From contig CAJAXU010000571.1 of assembly GCA_903948045.1 (NCBI GenBank), forward strand, positions 1 through 38,744: a stretch of 38,744 nucleotides of DNA, read 5' to 3'. Positions 1-9,059 of this stretch are shown one piece after another. The position numbers were made by a program, and so were the translations under genes. Source of the stretch: an uncultured beta proteobacterium. GTDB taxonomy: Bacteria > Pseudomonadota > Gammaproteobacteria > Burkholderiales > Burkholderiaceae_C. How positions within the stretch are numbered: position 1 is the stretch's first letter; every line of letters starts with the position of its first letter. The notes below the pieces were generated by a model. It was not told the DNA's origin, ran no database searches, and saw only the letters and a list, made by a program, of their open reading frames with translations.

Positions 1-2824
1 GGCCTTGGGCTAGAGTGGCCTGCGGGCTGGATGTTGGCTTGGGCAGCCGGGCGTCGAGGGCCGTCAGTGCCGCGGCCAGACCCGCCAAAACCGGCTGCAG
101 GGCCTGCAGCGTGGCGGTTAGCCGGGCGTCGACTGCGGCCGGCTCGGCCTTGCAGGCCACCTCCAGAAGGCCTGTGGCATCGCGGACGGCCGGGGCCTCA
201 ATGCTGGCCGCCGCGCCTTTGAGCGTGTGGGCCAGCCGCTGCGCGCTGACGGCATCGCCGGCTGCCAAAGCGGCTCGGAACTGCCCCTCAAACTGCTGCC
301 CGTTGTCAAAAAACAGGCGCAGCAGGCGCAGGTAAAGCTCGGGGCGCCCAAGTGCGCGAGCCCGTCCTGCAGCCATATGGATGCCGGGTAAATGCGGCAG
401 TTCAGGCGACACGTCCGGACTGTCGGCAACGGCCGCGACTGCTGGGCGACCAGCCCCAGGCGACACCCAACGGCCGATCACCTTGAACATCTCGTCAATG
501 TCCAGGGGTTTGGCAATGTGGTCGTTCATGCCGACCGACAGCACCCTCTCACGGTCACCGACCATGGTGTTGGCGGTCATGGCCAGTACCGGCAGTGCCG
601 CCCAGTCCGGGTTGGTGCGGATGCGCGCGGTTGCGGCGTAGCCGTCCATCACCGGCATCTCGCAGTCCATCAGCACGCCGTCAAAGGGGCCATCGCTGGC
701 CAGCCGGTCGAGCGCCTGCTGCCCATCACCCGCCAGAACGACCTCGATGCCCGCCTGGCGCAAAATTTCCAGGGCCAGTTCCTGGTTCAGGGCGTTGTCC
801 TCGACCAGCAGCAGCCGGGCCCCGACCAGCTTGCGCCGGGCCTCAGCCGACTGGTCCTCTCGCCGGTGCTGCGACAACTCTACCAGCGGGTTTTGCCCCA
901 GCGCCTGCCCGATCGCGGACAACAGGCCCGAAGGCGTGACCGGCTTGGTCAGCACCGCCCGCACTTGCACGCCACGTTCGCGCGCTGAAGCCAGGACGTT
1001 GTCGCGTCCGTAAGCGGTGACCATGATGACCGCCGGTTGCTGCACAGACACCGCCAGCAAGCCACGTACCGTTTCGATCCCGTCCATTCCCTGCATCTTC
1101 CAGTCGGTCAAGACCACGTCGAAGGGCTGTCCGAGCGCTGCCGCCCTTTGGGCAGCCTGAATTCCCTGTGCGCCGCTGTTGGCCAATTCAGGCACCAGGC
1201 CGAAGCTTTTGACCATGGCGCCAATGATGTCGCGCGCATTGGCGCTGTCGTCTACCACCAGCACGCGGCGTCCCGCCAGTTGCTCCGCCTGGACCATGCG
1301 CCGGACCATCGGAGCGGCCTGCACACCCAGCCGAGCCGTGAACTGAAAGGTCGAGCCCTGCCCTGGCACCGATTCCACCCAAATGCGGCCACCCATCAGC
1401 GTCACCAGGTTGCGGCAGATCGCCAGCCCCAGGCCGGTGCCGCCATAGCGGCGCGTGGTGGAGCTGTCAACCTGGCTGAAGCTCTGGAACAGCCGCTCTT
1501 GTTGTGCCGGACTCATACCGATGCCGGTGTCGCGCACCTGCACATGCAACTCGACACCGCCGTCGTCACTGCCGGTGCAGCGGATGCTGATCACCACCTC
1601 GCCGGCCTCGGTGAACTTGCAGGCGTTGCTGCCCAGGTTGAGCAGCACCTGCTGCAGGCGCAGCGGGTCGCCGATCAGCGCCGTCGGCACGTCGGGCGCC
1701 AAGTCAATCAGCAGCTCGAGCCCCTGGTCCTCCACCTTGACCGACAGCACGTTGACCAGCGACTCCAGCACGTCCTCCAACCGAAAGTCGATGTGTTCGA
1801 TGTCGAGTTTGCCCGCTTCAATTTTGGAGAAATCCAGAATGTCGTTGATCAGGCCCAGCAGCCCATGCGCCGAACGGTGCGCCTTCTCCACATAGTTGCG
1901 CTGCCGCGCGTCCAGGTCGGTCTGCAACGCCAGCTGCGACATGCCGATGATGGCGTTCATCGGGGTGCGGATCTCGTGGCTCATGTGGGCCAGGAAGTCC
2001 GACTTGGCCTGCGTCGCCTGCTCCGCCACGCGCTTTTCTTGCTCCAGCCGCAGTTCGTTGCCAATGGTGGTGGCCAGCTGTTCGCGCTGACTGTGCAATC
2101 GCAATGAGGCCGCGCTCAGGGCGCGTTGCAGGTCTTGAATCTCCAGTGGCGCAGCCTCCAGCGGCAGAGTCCGGCCTTCCGAGCTGTCGAGCGCCATGGC
2201 AAAACGGCGTGCATGGTTCAGCGCGCGCATGGTGCGGCGCAAAAAAATGTACAGCAGCAGCCCGGTGCCGCCCACCGCCAGCACCACGGCCAGCACGGTG
2301 GTGGTCAGGATGCGGCGCCCCAGCGCGTCAATGGCACTGGCGTCGTAGTCAACCCGTACCCAGCCCAGCACGCCGCCAGCCTCAATCGGGTGCCAGGCCA
2401 CCAGCATTTGGTCACTGCCGTCCGACGCTGCTTGCAGCGCCGCGCCAGCCGGGGCCGGTGGGGTCAGGCGTTGTGGGCTCGCGGCGAACACGCTGCGGGG
2501 CGGCTTGCCAGCCTCGCGCGTCACGTGGATGAGGACCAGTCCCTGGGGGGTGCAGATGCGCAGCTGGCGCACATCCGGAAAATCGGCCGACCGCACCAAC
2601 AGATCGTCCAGTGCGTCCAGGCTGCCCAACACCAGCGGCCCGGCACTGGCAATGGCGAGGTTGCGTGCCAGCGCCGCGGCCTGGCGCTCAATGCTGGAGC
2701 GCGCTGCTGCCGTCTGCTCTTGAAGTACAAAGGTCGCGTGCGCAACGATGGCCAGCAGCAGGGCGACGGCCGTGATCAGCATCAGCTGCGGCAGCATCCG
2801 CTGCGGACCAAAACGCCCGATCAC
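1..2824 (-). CDS. Hybrid sensor histidine kinase / response regulator with Hpt domain (3' end cut by window edge)
   Basis: A membrane-bound phosphorelay kinase, partial: 941 codons are visible and no stop is reached. My translation shows membrane segments at about residues 13-33 and 172-195 flanking a small periplasmic region. A HisKA domain follows with [14 protein letters not shown] (His near 282). The ATPase domain shows an N box (NLGSNACKF), DTGIGM and GGTGLGLAI. Receiver 1 (about 520-640) has VVDDS, LTDWKM and LTKPVT. Receiver 2 (about 670-790) has [16 protein letters not shown] and AKPLD. An Hpt domain has [10 protein letters not shown] (His near 865). The full His-Asp-His-Asp relay is therefore present. 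The start is a GTG whose bases overlap the stop of the upstream binding-protein gene (GTGA), so translation is probably coupled; an ATG nine codons in is an alternative. The coupled binding protein is the likely ligand sensor. The target regulator is not visible here. Confidence 0.93.
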   Translation of the reverse strand, partial: MIGRFGPQRMLPQLMLITAVALLLAIVAHATFVLQEQTAAARSSIERQAAALARNLAIASAGPLVLGSLDALDDLLVRSADFPDVRQLRICTPQGLVLIHVTREAGKPPRSVFAASPQRLTPPAPAGAALQAASDGSDQMLVAWHPIEAGGVLGWVRVDYDASAIDALGRRILTTTVLAVVLAVGGTGLLLYIFLRRTMRALNHARRFAMALDSSEGRTLPLEAAPLEIQDLQRALSAASLRLHSQREQLATTIGNELRLEQEKRVAEQATQAKSDFLAHMSHEIRTPMNAIIGMSQLALQTDLDARQRNYVEKAHRSAHGLLGLINDILDFSKIEAGKLDIEHIDFRLEDVLESLVNVLSVKVEDQGLELLIDLAPDVPTALIGDPLRLQQVLLNLGSNACKFTEAGEVVISIRCTGSDDGGVELHVQVRDTGIGMSPAQQERLFQSFSQVDSSTTRRYGGTGLGLAICRNLVTLMGGRIWVESVPGQGSTFQFTARLGVQAAPMVRRMVQAEQLAGRRVLVVDDSANARDIIGAMVKSFGLVPELANSGAQGIQAAQRAAALGQPFDVVLTDWKMQGMDGIETVRGLLAVSVQQPAVIMVTAYGRDNVLASARERGVQVRAVLTKPVTPSGLLSAIGQALGQNPLVELSQHRREDQSAEARRKLVGARLLLVEDNALNQELALEILRQAGIEVVLAGDGQQALDRLASDGPFDGVLMDCEMPVMDGYAATARIRTNPDWAALPVLAMTANTMVGDRERVLSVGMNDHIAKPLDIDEMFKVIGRWVSPGAGRPAVAAVADSPDVSPELPHLPGIHMAAGRARALGRPELYLRLLRLFFDNGQQFEGQFRAALAAGDAVSAQRLAHTLKGAAASIEAPAVRDATGLLEVACKAEPAAVDARLTATLQALQPVLAGLAAALTALDARLPKPTSSPQATLAQG

Positions 2825-3672
2825 GGCGGCGCTCGCACCACGTAGTCATCCAGACCGAATTTCTCCAGCGGTTTGTAGTCGCGCGCGTAGTCGGCCCGCA
2901 CGACGCTGGTCCAGGGGATGTCGCCGAACAAGGCCTTCAGGGTCGGGTCTGCGGCCATGCGCAGCAGAGCATCGCTGACGGCGCGCTGCGTGGCGGCTGG
3001 CACGCGCGGGTGGGCGCTCAGTGGGTGGGGCGGAACACCGGGGGTCTCCAGCAGCACGCGCAGCGCCGATTGCATCTCTGCGGGCTCTTCGCCCAGGGTG
3101 CTCTCGATGCCGCCGGCCGCTGCTGACAGGCCGGTCGCGGCATGCCGGTAGGCATTGGAGTGCGTTTTCACGTAGATCGGTTTGATCTTGATGCCTTCAC
3201 GCTTTTCCAGCAGGGCGCGAATCCACAGCGACGCGCCGAAGGCGTTCGGCGCCGGGAAGGCGACTTGCCGGCCGTCGAGCTCTTTCACCGACTTGATCGG
3301 ATCATCCTTGCGCACCACCAGGATGCCGTTGAGCGGCTTGCTGTCACGCAACAGCGGCACATAGGCCTGGGCCCGCATCCCCATCACCTGGTGGTAAGGG
3401 TTCATGTAGGCAAAATCAGGGCGCCCGGCGAGCATGCCCTCCTCAAACGCGGGGATGCTGGGCGACACGCTCAAGACAAAAGTCAGGCCGGTCTCCTTGC
3501 CCAGCCGCTCCAGCAGGGGGGCCCAGACCCGGTGGATCTCCTCCGCGCGAAACTGAGGCACCACCGACACGGTGAATGGTGCCCGCTGGGCCAGGGCCGC
3601 GAAAGACAGCGCTGCCGCAGCTAGAGCCACCAAGGTCCTTAGCACAACTCGAACCGGTCGATATTGATTCAT
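2821..3672 (-). CDS. PhnD-type periplasmic substrate-binding protein
   Basis: A 283-residue protein of the phosphate/phosphite/phosphonate binding family (PF12974 type). It begins with a signal peptide ([18 protein letters not shown]..., probable cleavage after ALAQ or nearby). Family-like segments are [35 protein letters not shown] and a C-terminal helix with [12 protein letters not shown]. The ATG at 3672 is chosen because the signal peptide starts there; an open frame extends about 120 codons further upstream but lies antisense-like over thiE. No ABC permease or ATPase accompanies it. Instead its stop overlaps the start of a hybrid histidine kinase, so I infer it presents a ligand to that kinase, as TorT does for TorS. 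The ligand may be a phosphonate, phosphate or another small anion, and cannot be read from sequence. Confidence 0.88.
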   Translation of the reverse strand: MNQYRPVRVVLRTLVALAAAALSFAALAQRAPFTVSVVPQFRAEEIHRVWAPLLERLGKETGLTFVLSVSPSIPAFEEGMLAGRPDFAYMNPYHQVMGMRAQAYVPLLRDSKPLNGILVVRKDDPIKSVKELDGRQVAFPAPNAFGASLWIRALLEKREGIKIKPIYVKTHSNAYRHAATGLSAAAGGIESTLGEEPAEMQSALRVLLETPGVPPHPLSAHPRVPAATQRAVSDALLRMAADPTLKALFGDIPWTSVVRADYARDYKPLEKFGLDDYVVRAPP

Positions 3673-3685
3673 GTTGCCTCGCCAA

Positions 3686-3715
3686 AATTTACTCGTGTAC
3701 GATTTTTGCACACAA
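3686..3715 (-). promoter_or_regulatory. Candidate sigma-70 promoter for the binding protein / kinase operon
   Basis: In the 79 bp between thiE and the binding-protein gene the minus strand reads TTGTGT (3715-3710), an 18-base spacer, then TAAATT (3691-3686), 13 bases before the ATG. The local sequence is much more AT-rich than its surroundings. The match is imperfect and untested. Confidence 0.35.
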
Positions 3716-3751
3716 TAGGGTGGAGGCTGCGCGCGCTGTGTAACCAGCCGC

Positions 3752-4702
3752 TTACTGGGCAGCAGGCTGCTCGATCCCCCGCATGAGATCGCTCGCCGCC
3801 GCTTCCGGGCTGGCGGCCGCCGTGATGGCCCGTACCACCGCCACTGAGCCCACGCCACTGGCCAGCACCGCGGGCAGCCGGGTTTCGTCAATGCCGCCAA
3901 TCGCCACCAAGGGGTAGTTGCGCAGCAGCCGGGCATAGGCGGCCAGCCGGCCTGTTCCTTGCGGTGCGGTGGCCATGCGCTTGAGCGTGGTGGCAAACAC
4001 GGCGCCCATGGCGATGTAACTGGGGCTGGCCGCATCGGCGCGCAGCATTTCGGCGTAGCCGTGGGTGCTCAGGCCCAAGCGCAGGCCGGTGGCCTGAATG
4101 TCGCTCAGTCGGGTGGCGTCCAGGTCTTCTTGCCCCAGGTGAGCGCCATAGGCACCGCAGTCAGCGGCAATTTGCCAGTGGTCGTTGATGAACAGCAGCG
4201 CGCCCGTGCCACGCACGGCCTGCACGGCGGCAGCCACCTCGTGCCTGATCGCCGCCGGGTCGTCTGACTTGAAGCGCAGCTGCAGCGTGGGCACACCGGC
4301 CCGGGCCATGCGCCCAACCCAGTGCGCATCGGGCAACACCGCGTACAGGCCCAAGCGCTGTGGGCAGTCCTGGAAGCCCTGGGCGCGCGGGAACGGCGCC
4401 ATGCCGAAATCCGCGGGCTCGTTCGGCCACAGAGCCGGGTTCATGGTGCCCAGCCTGCGGGTCTGTGCGGCCCAGCCCAGGGCGACGGTCTGTGCGTCGT
4501 GTTCGACAAAGCCCAGGCGCCGGCAAGCACTCAGCACCGCCTGCGTGTCTGCATCCAGCGCAGCATCTGGCGGCAGCAACGTGCCCGCCCAGGGCGTCGG
4601 CTCACCCAGCTGCAGGTTGGCGTGCTGTTGGGCGATGTGCGCTGCCAGTTCGGCAGGCCCATTGGCGAGGTGGGTGGTGAGGTGGGTGGGCGTGGTGTTC
4701 AT
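3752..4702 (-). CDS. thiE: Thiamine-phosphate synthase with long N-terminal extension
   Basis: Joins hydroxymethylpyrimidine pyrophosphate to thiazole phosphate to make thiamine phosphate. The protein is 316 residues, about 100 more than the usual ThiE of about 210. The C-terminal two thirds carry the ThiE barrel motifs LLFINDHWQIAADCGAYGAHLGQEDL (split here as FINDHWQIA and YGAHLGQEDL), GLSTHGYAE, YIAMGAVFATTLK and VAIGGI. The usual LREK pyrophosphate loop reads LRFK. The N-terminal 105 residues are not recognised; similar extended forms occur in Burkholderiales as far as I recall. The ATG overlaps the thiG stop by 4 bp (ATGA), so it is the last gene of thiOSGE. An extended open frame upstream is a shadow over thiG. 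Confidence 0.93.
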   Translation of the reverse strand: MNTTPTHLTTHLANGPAELAAHIAQQHANLQLGEPTPWAGTLLPPDAALDADTQAVLSACRRLGFVEHDAQTVALGWAAQTRRLGTMNPALWPNEPADFGMAPFPRAQGFQDCPQRLGLYAVLPDAHWVGRMARAGVPTLQLRFKSDDPAAIRHEVAAAVQAVRGTGALLFINDHWQIAADCGAYGAHLGQEDLDATRLSDIQATGLRLGLSTHGYAEMLRADAASPSYIAMGAVFATTLKRMATAPQGTGRLAAYARLLRNYPLVAIGGIDETRLPAVLASGVGSVAVVRAITAAASPEAAASDLMRGIEQPAAQ

Positions 4703-5493
4703 GTCTGATGCCAAAAAGGGGTTCCCAGCACGGGGGTGCTGGCCTGCGCCGCGTCCTGCGCCTGCATGGCGCCGGCCCGCCAGGCCATGCGGCCTGCGCT
4801 CACGGCCTGGGCAAAGGCGAGTGCCATCGCCACCGGGTCTTGCGCCAGCGCCACGGCGGTATTGAGCAGCACCGCGTCGTAGCCCCACTCCAACACCTGG
4901 CAGGCATGCGACGGCAGGCCCAGGCCAGCGTCCACGATCAGTGGCACCTGCAACCGGTCGCGCAAGCTGCGCAGGGCATAGGGGTTGATAGGGCCCCGGC
5001 CAGTGCCAATCGGCGCGGCCCAGGGCATCACGGCCTGGCAGCCCACGTCGACCAGCTTCTGGCACAGCACCAAATCGTCGGTGCAGTAGGGCAGCACCTT
5101 GAAGCCGGCCCGGATCAGCTGGCTGGCAGCGCTCGGCAGGTTGAGCGTGTCAGGCTGCAGCGTGTAGTCGTCGCCGATCAGCTCGAGTTTGATCCAGTCG
5201 GTCTCAAACACCTCGCGCGCCATCTCGGCGGTGGTGACCGCCTCTTGAATGCTGTGGCAACCGGTGGTGTTGGGCAGCACCGGAACCGCCATGGCCTTGA
5301 GCAGCTGCCAGAACGCCTGCGAGGCCTGGCCCTGGGCCGTCTGCCGGCGCAGCGAGGCGGTGACCATGGCCGGGCGGGCGCCAGCCACGGCGTCGGCCAT
5401 GACCTTGGGCGAAGGGTAGCGTGAGGTGCCCAGCAGCAGCCGGCTAGCGAAGCGCTCGCCGTAGAGCATCAGGTCGTCGTTGTCGGGGGTCAT
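4699..5493 (-). CDS. thiG: Thiazole synthase
   Basis: Forms the thiazole ring of thiamine from deoxyxylulose phosphate, dehydroglycine (made by ThiO) and the sulfur carried on ThiS. It has 264 residues, the usual family length. Visible family features are LLGTSRYPSP near the N-terminus, the Schiff-base lysine in WIKLELIGDD (Lys102), the phosphate-binding APIGTGRGP segment and VDAGLGLPSHA near 190. The start follows thiS by 4 bases, and a GGAGG sequence within the end of thiS is well placed as its ribosome binding site. Its stop overlaps the thiE start. Confidence 0.97.
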   Translation of the reverse strand: MTPDNDDLMLYGERFASRLLLGTSRYPSPKVMADAVAGARPAMVTASLRRQTAQGQASQAFWQLLKAMAVPVLPNTTGCHSIQEAVTTAEMAREVFETDWIKLELIGDDYTLQPDTLNLPSAASQLIRAGFKVLPYCTDDLVLCQKLVDVGCQAVMPWAAPIGTGRGPINPYALRSLRDRLQVPLIVDAGLGLPSHACQVLEWGYDAVLLNTAVALAQDPVAMALAFAQAVSAGRMAWRAGAMQAQDAAQASTPVLGTPFWHQT

Positions 5494-5497
5494 GGGG

Positions 5498-5704
5498 TCA
5501 GCCTCCAGTCAAAGGTGCAATCAGTTCAACCCGGTCCTGCTCGTGCAGCAGGTGTTGCGCATACTGGCTGCGCGGCACAAACTGCAGGTTCACAGCCGCA
5601 GCAAACGGTGCTCGCACCCCCGCCACCGACACCGCGTCGGCCAAGGTGGCCCCGGCCGGCAGCTGATAGAGTTTTTGGTTGATGAGCAGGTTCAAGGGGG
5701 TCAT
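5498..5704 (-). CDS. thiS: Sulfur carrier protein ThiS
   Basis: A small ubiquitin-like carrier whose C-terminal glycine is adenylated and thiocarboxylated to deliver sulfur to ThiG. It has 68 residues and ends in LIAPLTGG, with the required terminal Gly-Gly. The N-terminus reads MTPLNLLINQKLYQLPAG, matching the family's first strand pair. I take the ATG at 5704; an in-frame TTG at 5713 overlaps the thiO stop and would add three residues. No clear ribosome binding site precedes either, so coupling to thiO translation is likely. The ThiF activating enzyme is not in this window. Confidence 0.93.
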   Translation of the reverse strand: MTPLNLLINQKLYQLPAGATLADAVSVAGVRAPFAAAVNLQFVPRSQYAQHLLHEQDRVELIAPLTGG

Positions 5705-5709
5705 GTGGG

Positions 5710-6783
5710 TCAATCAGCGTGGATAGGCAGGCCCCAGCCAAGGGCCAGCTGCGGTGGCTCGTCGTGCAGCAGGGCCAACGCGGCGTCCAGCAGCGCAGGG
5801 GCAATCAAGAAACCGTGGCGGTACAGGCCATTCACCTGCAGTGTCCGCGGCCCCAGCCGGCGCAGGGCCGGCAGGTTGTCGGGCAAGGTCGGGCGTGCCT
5901 GCGCCGTCACCTCCAGCAGGCGCGCCTCGCCAAAGCCCGCATGCACCGAATAGGCTGCGCTCAGCAGCTCCAGCGTCGAGCGCACGCTGGCCGGCGACAG
6001 GTCGTCGGTCTCGATCTCGGTCGCGCCCACCACAAACACCTGGTCCGGTTTGGGCGCGATGTAGATCGGGTAGCGCGGGTGCACAAGCCGCACTGGGCGG
6101 CTCAGCGTCACATCGGGCGCGTGCAAGCGCAGCACCTCGCCGCGCACGCCGCGCAGGCCAGCCCATTGCGGGCGCGCGCCCAAGCCACGGCAGTCCAGCA
6201 GCCAGTCCGGTTGACCGGCCTGGCCTGGCTGAAAATCTGCTGGCGTGCGGTGGCTGTGCCAGTGCAGCGCCACGCGCTGTGCCTGCAGGCTGTGGCGCAA
6301 GGCATCGAGCAGCTGGCGGTTGTCGAGTTGGCCCTCACCCGGCAGCAGCAGCCCTTGGTGAAAGCGCCCGGCCAGCCCGGCCTCTTGCAAGGCCAGCGCG
6401 GCCACATCCAGCGCCAGTGGCGCCGCCAGCGTTGGCAGCTGCTGCTGGTTGCGAAGCAGCAGCTGGCCAAAACGCCGCGCCTCAGCGGCGTCCTGCCGGT
6501 GCCAGACCACCAGCGTGCCGTTTTGCTGAAAAAACACCGGCTGCGTCAGCGTGGCCAAAATCTCAGGCCAGCGGCGCAGGCTGTACTGGCCCATGCGCAC
6601 CACCGGCAACTCGGTGATGGCGGACTCAGCCAGCGGCGCCAGCATGGCGGCGGCCACCCGGGCGGCGGCACCGGTGGCGTCTGGCCCCTGCGCCTCGTGC
6701 ACCTCAACCCGGTGCCCCTGCTGCGCCAGCGCATGCGCCAACAAGCGGCCCATCAGCCCGGCGCCCAGAATCACCGCGTGCAT
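5710..6783 (-). CDS. thiO: FAD-dependent glycine oxidase ThiO
   Basis: Oxidises glycine to the imine used by ThiG for the thiazole ring. It is a 357-residue D-amino-acid-oxidase-fold protein. The N-terminus has the dinucleotide-binding motif MHAVILGAGLMGRLLA followed by an acidic strand end (VEVHEAQG). Later family segments include LLDCRGLGA, RGEVLRL, YIAPKPDQVFVVGATE and the C-terminal LYRHGFLIAPALLDA. It is first in the thiOSGE operon. It diverges from thiD across 71 bp, and no riboswitch is visible between them. Confidence 0.94.
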   Translation of the reverse strand: MHAVILGAGLMGRLLAHALAQQGHRVEVHEAQGPDATGAAARVAAAMLAPLAESAITELPVVRMGQYSLRRWPEILATLTQPVFFQQNGTLVVWHRQDAAEARRFGQLLLRNQQQLPTLAAPLALDVAALALQEAGLAGRFHQGLLLPGEGQLDNRQLLDALRHSLQAQRVALHWHSHRTPADFQPGQAGQPDWLLDCRGLGARPQWAGLRGVRGEVLRLHAPDVTLSRPVRLVHPRYPIYIAPKPDQVFVVGATEIETDDLSPASVRSTLELLSAAYSVHAGFGEARLLEVTAQARPTLPDNLPALRRLGPRTLQVNGLYRHGFLIAPALLDAALALLHDEPPQLALGWGLPIHAD

Positions 6784-6854
6784 GGCAGCCCCATCGGTCG
6801 GTCCATGGCCATGCAGGCCGCCCGGCGGCCAAACCTTTGCGCATAATCCCGGCC
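6784..6854. promoter_or_regulatory. Divergent thiO / thiD intergenic region
   Basis: Only 71 bp separate the two divergent starts. CATAAT at 6842-6847 is a good -10 hexamer for thiD, but no matching -35 is evident. Initiation from it would fall almost on the thiD ATG, implying a leaderless or very short leader. A GC-rich inverted repeat lies near 6818-6832. No TPP riboswitch motif (CUGAGA or CCUUUGAACCUGAU) occurs on either strand here. Confidence 0.35.
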
Positions 6855-7715
6855 ATGAACGACACCGCCTCGACCAGCTTGACCACGCCTACCACCCGCT
6901 ACGCCCGCGTCCTGAGCATTGCCGGCTCCGACAGTGGCGGTGGCGCTGGCATTCAGGCGGACCTGAAAACCTTTGCAGCACTGGGCTGCTACGGTATGAC
7001 CGCTATCACCGCGCTGACGGCGCAGAACACCGTGGGCGTCCAAGGCATTCACCCGGTGCCGGCCGCCTTTTTGAAGGCGCAACTGCAGTCCGTGATCGAA
7101 GATATTGGCGTTGATGCGGTCAAGATCGGCATGCTGCATGCCCCGGAGATCGTCGAGGTGGTGGCCTGGGCGATTGACCATTACCAGCTCAAAAACGTGG
7201 TGCTCGACCCGGTCATGGTGGCCACCAGCGGCGACCGTCTGATCGCCAGCGACACGGTGCAGGTGCTGGTGCGTGAGCTGTTTCCCCGTGCCGCCCTGAT
7301 CACACCCAACCTGGACGAGGCAGCCCTGTTGTTGCAGCAGCCCATCACCGACGCGCAGGAGCTGGATGCCGCCGCGCAGGCGCTGCTGGCCATGGGCGCG
7401 CAGGCGGTGTTGCTCAAGGGTGGCCATTTGCCCGGCGACGCGTTGGTGGATGTGCTGCTGCAACCCGGCCAGCCCTTGCTTCGCATGGGCAGTGCCCGCA
7501 TCCCCAGCCGCAATGTGCATGGCACCGGCTGCAGCCTGTCGTCGGCCATCGCCGCCCACTTGGCGCTGGGCCAGGGGCTGGCTGACGCAGTGAAGGCCGC
7601 GCGGCACTTCATCCGCGCCGCCATTGCGGCGGGCGCTGCGGTAAAAACCGGCCAGGGGCATGGGCCGCTCAACCATGGTCATGCGCCGCAGCCAAACCAT
7701 AAATTGCCGCTGTGA
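6855..7715 (+). CDS. thiD: Hydroxymethylpyrimidine / phosphomethylpyrimidine kinase
   Basis: Phosphorylates hydroxymethylpyrimidine twice to give the pyrimidine precursor used by ThiE. It is a 286-residue ribokinase-fold protein with GSDSGGGAGIQADLKTF at the substrate site, VLDPVMVATSGDRL in the middle, TPNLDEA, and the C-terminal anion hole and catalytic Cys region VHGTGCSLSSAIAA. The ATG at 6855 is preferred over an in-frame TTG at 6837, because the latter only adds six poorly conserved residues. Its TGA is immediately followed by the stop of convergent cytX. Together with cytX this covers salvage and activation of the pyrimidine half. Confidence 0.95.
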   Translation: MNDTASTSLTTPTTRYARVLSIAGSDSGGGAGIQADLKTFAALGCYGMTAITALTAQNTVGVQGIHPVPAAFLKAQLQSVIEDIGVDAVKIGMLHAPEIVEVVAWAIDHYQLKNVVLDPVMVATSGDRLIASDTVQVLVRELFPRAALITPNLDEAALLLQQPITDAQELDAAAQALLAMGAQAVLLKGGHLPGDALVDVLLQPGQPLLRMGSARIPSRNVHGTGCSLSSAIAAHLALGQGLADAVKAARHFIRAAIAAGAAVKTGQGHGPLNHGHAPQPNHKLPL

Positions 7716-8981
7716 TCATGCCTTGGTCCGGCTCAGCCGGGCCAGTGCAAAAGTGAGGGCCAATACCGGCAGGCTGGCACCCCATTGCGGCGCCCAGGCG
7801 TTCAACGCTTGAAACAGCACCACGCCCAGCAGCCAGATGGCCGCAGCCGCCCAGTCGACCCGGCGTTCGCGCGCCGGCAGCGCCAAGCCACCCAGCGCAA
7901 GCCGGCCCAGGATCACGCCGTACAGCGGCACGAAGATTGAGCTGAGCTTGAGCAAGAAGGGCTCCAGGTCATGCATGGGCAGCACCAGCGCCAGGCCGGT
8001 GCAAACCAAGGCGAGGGTCAGGCCCCAGGTGCGCACCGACGCCCGCGCCAGCAAACTGTTGCCCGAGACCGCTGCCGAGTACACGTCGCCGTAGGCGTTG
8101 TCCAGCTCGTCCAGCAGGATCAGCCCGAGCGCCAGCAGGCCACCCTGGGCCACCAGCAGTGCGGTTACCAGACTCGCATCGGGCGCCGAGACGCTGACCA
8201 CCAGCACCCCCAGCGCGTAGCACCAGGTGTTGGCCAGTGCGTAGCCCAACCAGGTGCCGCGCAGCGTGCTGCGGCCGTTGATGCCATGGCGGGCATAGTC
8301 GGCCACCAGCGGCAGCCAGGACACGGGCATGGCGATCACCAGGTCAATCGCAGCCCAAAAACCCATGCCGCCGTTACCCGGGCGCTGCCAGAAGGCGTCA
8401 AAGCCTTTGTCGATGGCCAGGCTGCCGAATTGCCAGGTGAGCCACAGCAGCGACAGCACCACCAGCGGCAGGCCAAAGCGGCGCACGAACTGGCGCACCA
8501 ATGTCAGCATGGAGCCCATCATCAGCAGCGTCAGCACGCCGCCCCACAGCAGCGTGGCCCAGACCAGGCCGGCCTGGCTGGGCGCCCAGCCCAGGGCCTT
8601 GGCGACGATGGCCTGGGTACCTTCGCGCATGATCACCAGCTCAAACGTGGTCCAGCTCAGCAGTTGAACGATGTTGAGCAGAACCGGAAGCCGAGCAAAG
8701 GCCGTGCCGAACACCCGGTGCATCAGCCCGGCGCTCGACAGGCCGCTGTCGCAGCCCAGCTTGGCCGCCCAGGCCAGCAAGCCCGCCCCCAGAATGGAGC
8801 CGAGCACGATGGCCAGCAGGGCGTCCTGCGTGCCCACTGCGGGCACCAAGTAGGCGCCAACCTGCATCACCAGCAGGCCAACACCTAGGCTGAACCAAAG
8901 TGACCGGTGGGCACTGGCGTCAAACACCCGTGCGTCAGGGCTGACCGGGGTCAGGGCGGAAAAATTGTCATGCTGTGCCAT
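7716..8981 (-). CDS. cytX: Predicted hydroxymethylpyrimidine permease (NCS1 family)
   Basis: A 421-residue integral membrane transporter of the cytosine/purine NCS1 family with about 12 hydrophobic segments. The first begins at SLWFSLGVGLLVMQVGAYL. Conserved-looking features are the loop GCDSGLSSAGLMHRVFG and the segments MPVSWLPLVADYARHG and LDELDNAYGDVYSAAVS. A TPP riboswitch in its leader and the adjacent thiD make a thiamine-pyrimidine substrate much more likely than cytosine. The ATG at 8981 (MAQHDNFSAL) is chosen; 15 codons of open frame upstream run into the leader. The stop abuts the thiD stop as TGATCA, leaving no room for a terminator between the genes. Confidence 0.92.
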   Translation of the reverse strand: MAQHDNFSALTPVSPDARVFDASAHRSLWFSLGVGLLVMQVGAYLVPAVGTQDALLAIVLGSILGAGLLAWAAKLGCDSGLSSAGLMHRVFGTAFARLPVLLNIVQLLSWTTFELVIMREGTQAIVAKALGWAPSQAGLVWATLLWGGVLTLLMMGSMLTLVRQFVRRFGLPLVVLSLLWLTWQFGSLAIDKGFDAFWQRPGNGGMGFWAAIDLVIAMPVSWLPLVADYARHGINGRSTLRGTWLGYALANTWCYALGVLVVSVSAPDASLVTALLVAQGGLLALGLILLDELDNAYGDVYSAAVSGNSLLARASVRTWGLTLALVCTGLALVLPMHDLEPFLLKLSSIFVPLYGVILGRLALGGLALPARERRVDWAAAAIWLLGVVLFQALNAWAPQWGASLPVLALTFALARLSRTKA

Positions 8982-9059
8982 TGCGTGTTTCCAGCAAAAA
9001 TGGCAGTTCGGCTTGGCCCGGTGCACTAAACGATGGAGGTATCCCCACAGCGGTCTTGG

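Noticed and set aside
1037-2107. A 356-codon open frame on the plus strand
   Set aside because: It lies exactly antisense to the kinase's HisKA, ATPase and receiver domains. Its His/Gln-rich composition is typical of the reverse of GC-rich genes.
2821-4035. A longer start for the PhnD-type binding protein (404 residues)
   Set aside because: The extra 121 residues overlap thiE, show no protein-like features, and would place the signal peptide inside the chain.
5719-6846. A 375-codon open frame on the plus strand
   Set aside because: Antisense to thiO, which has a complete FAD-binding motif and fits the thiamine operon.
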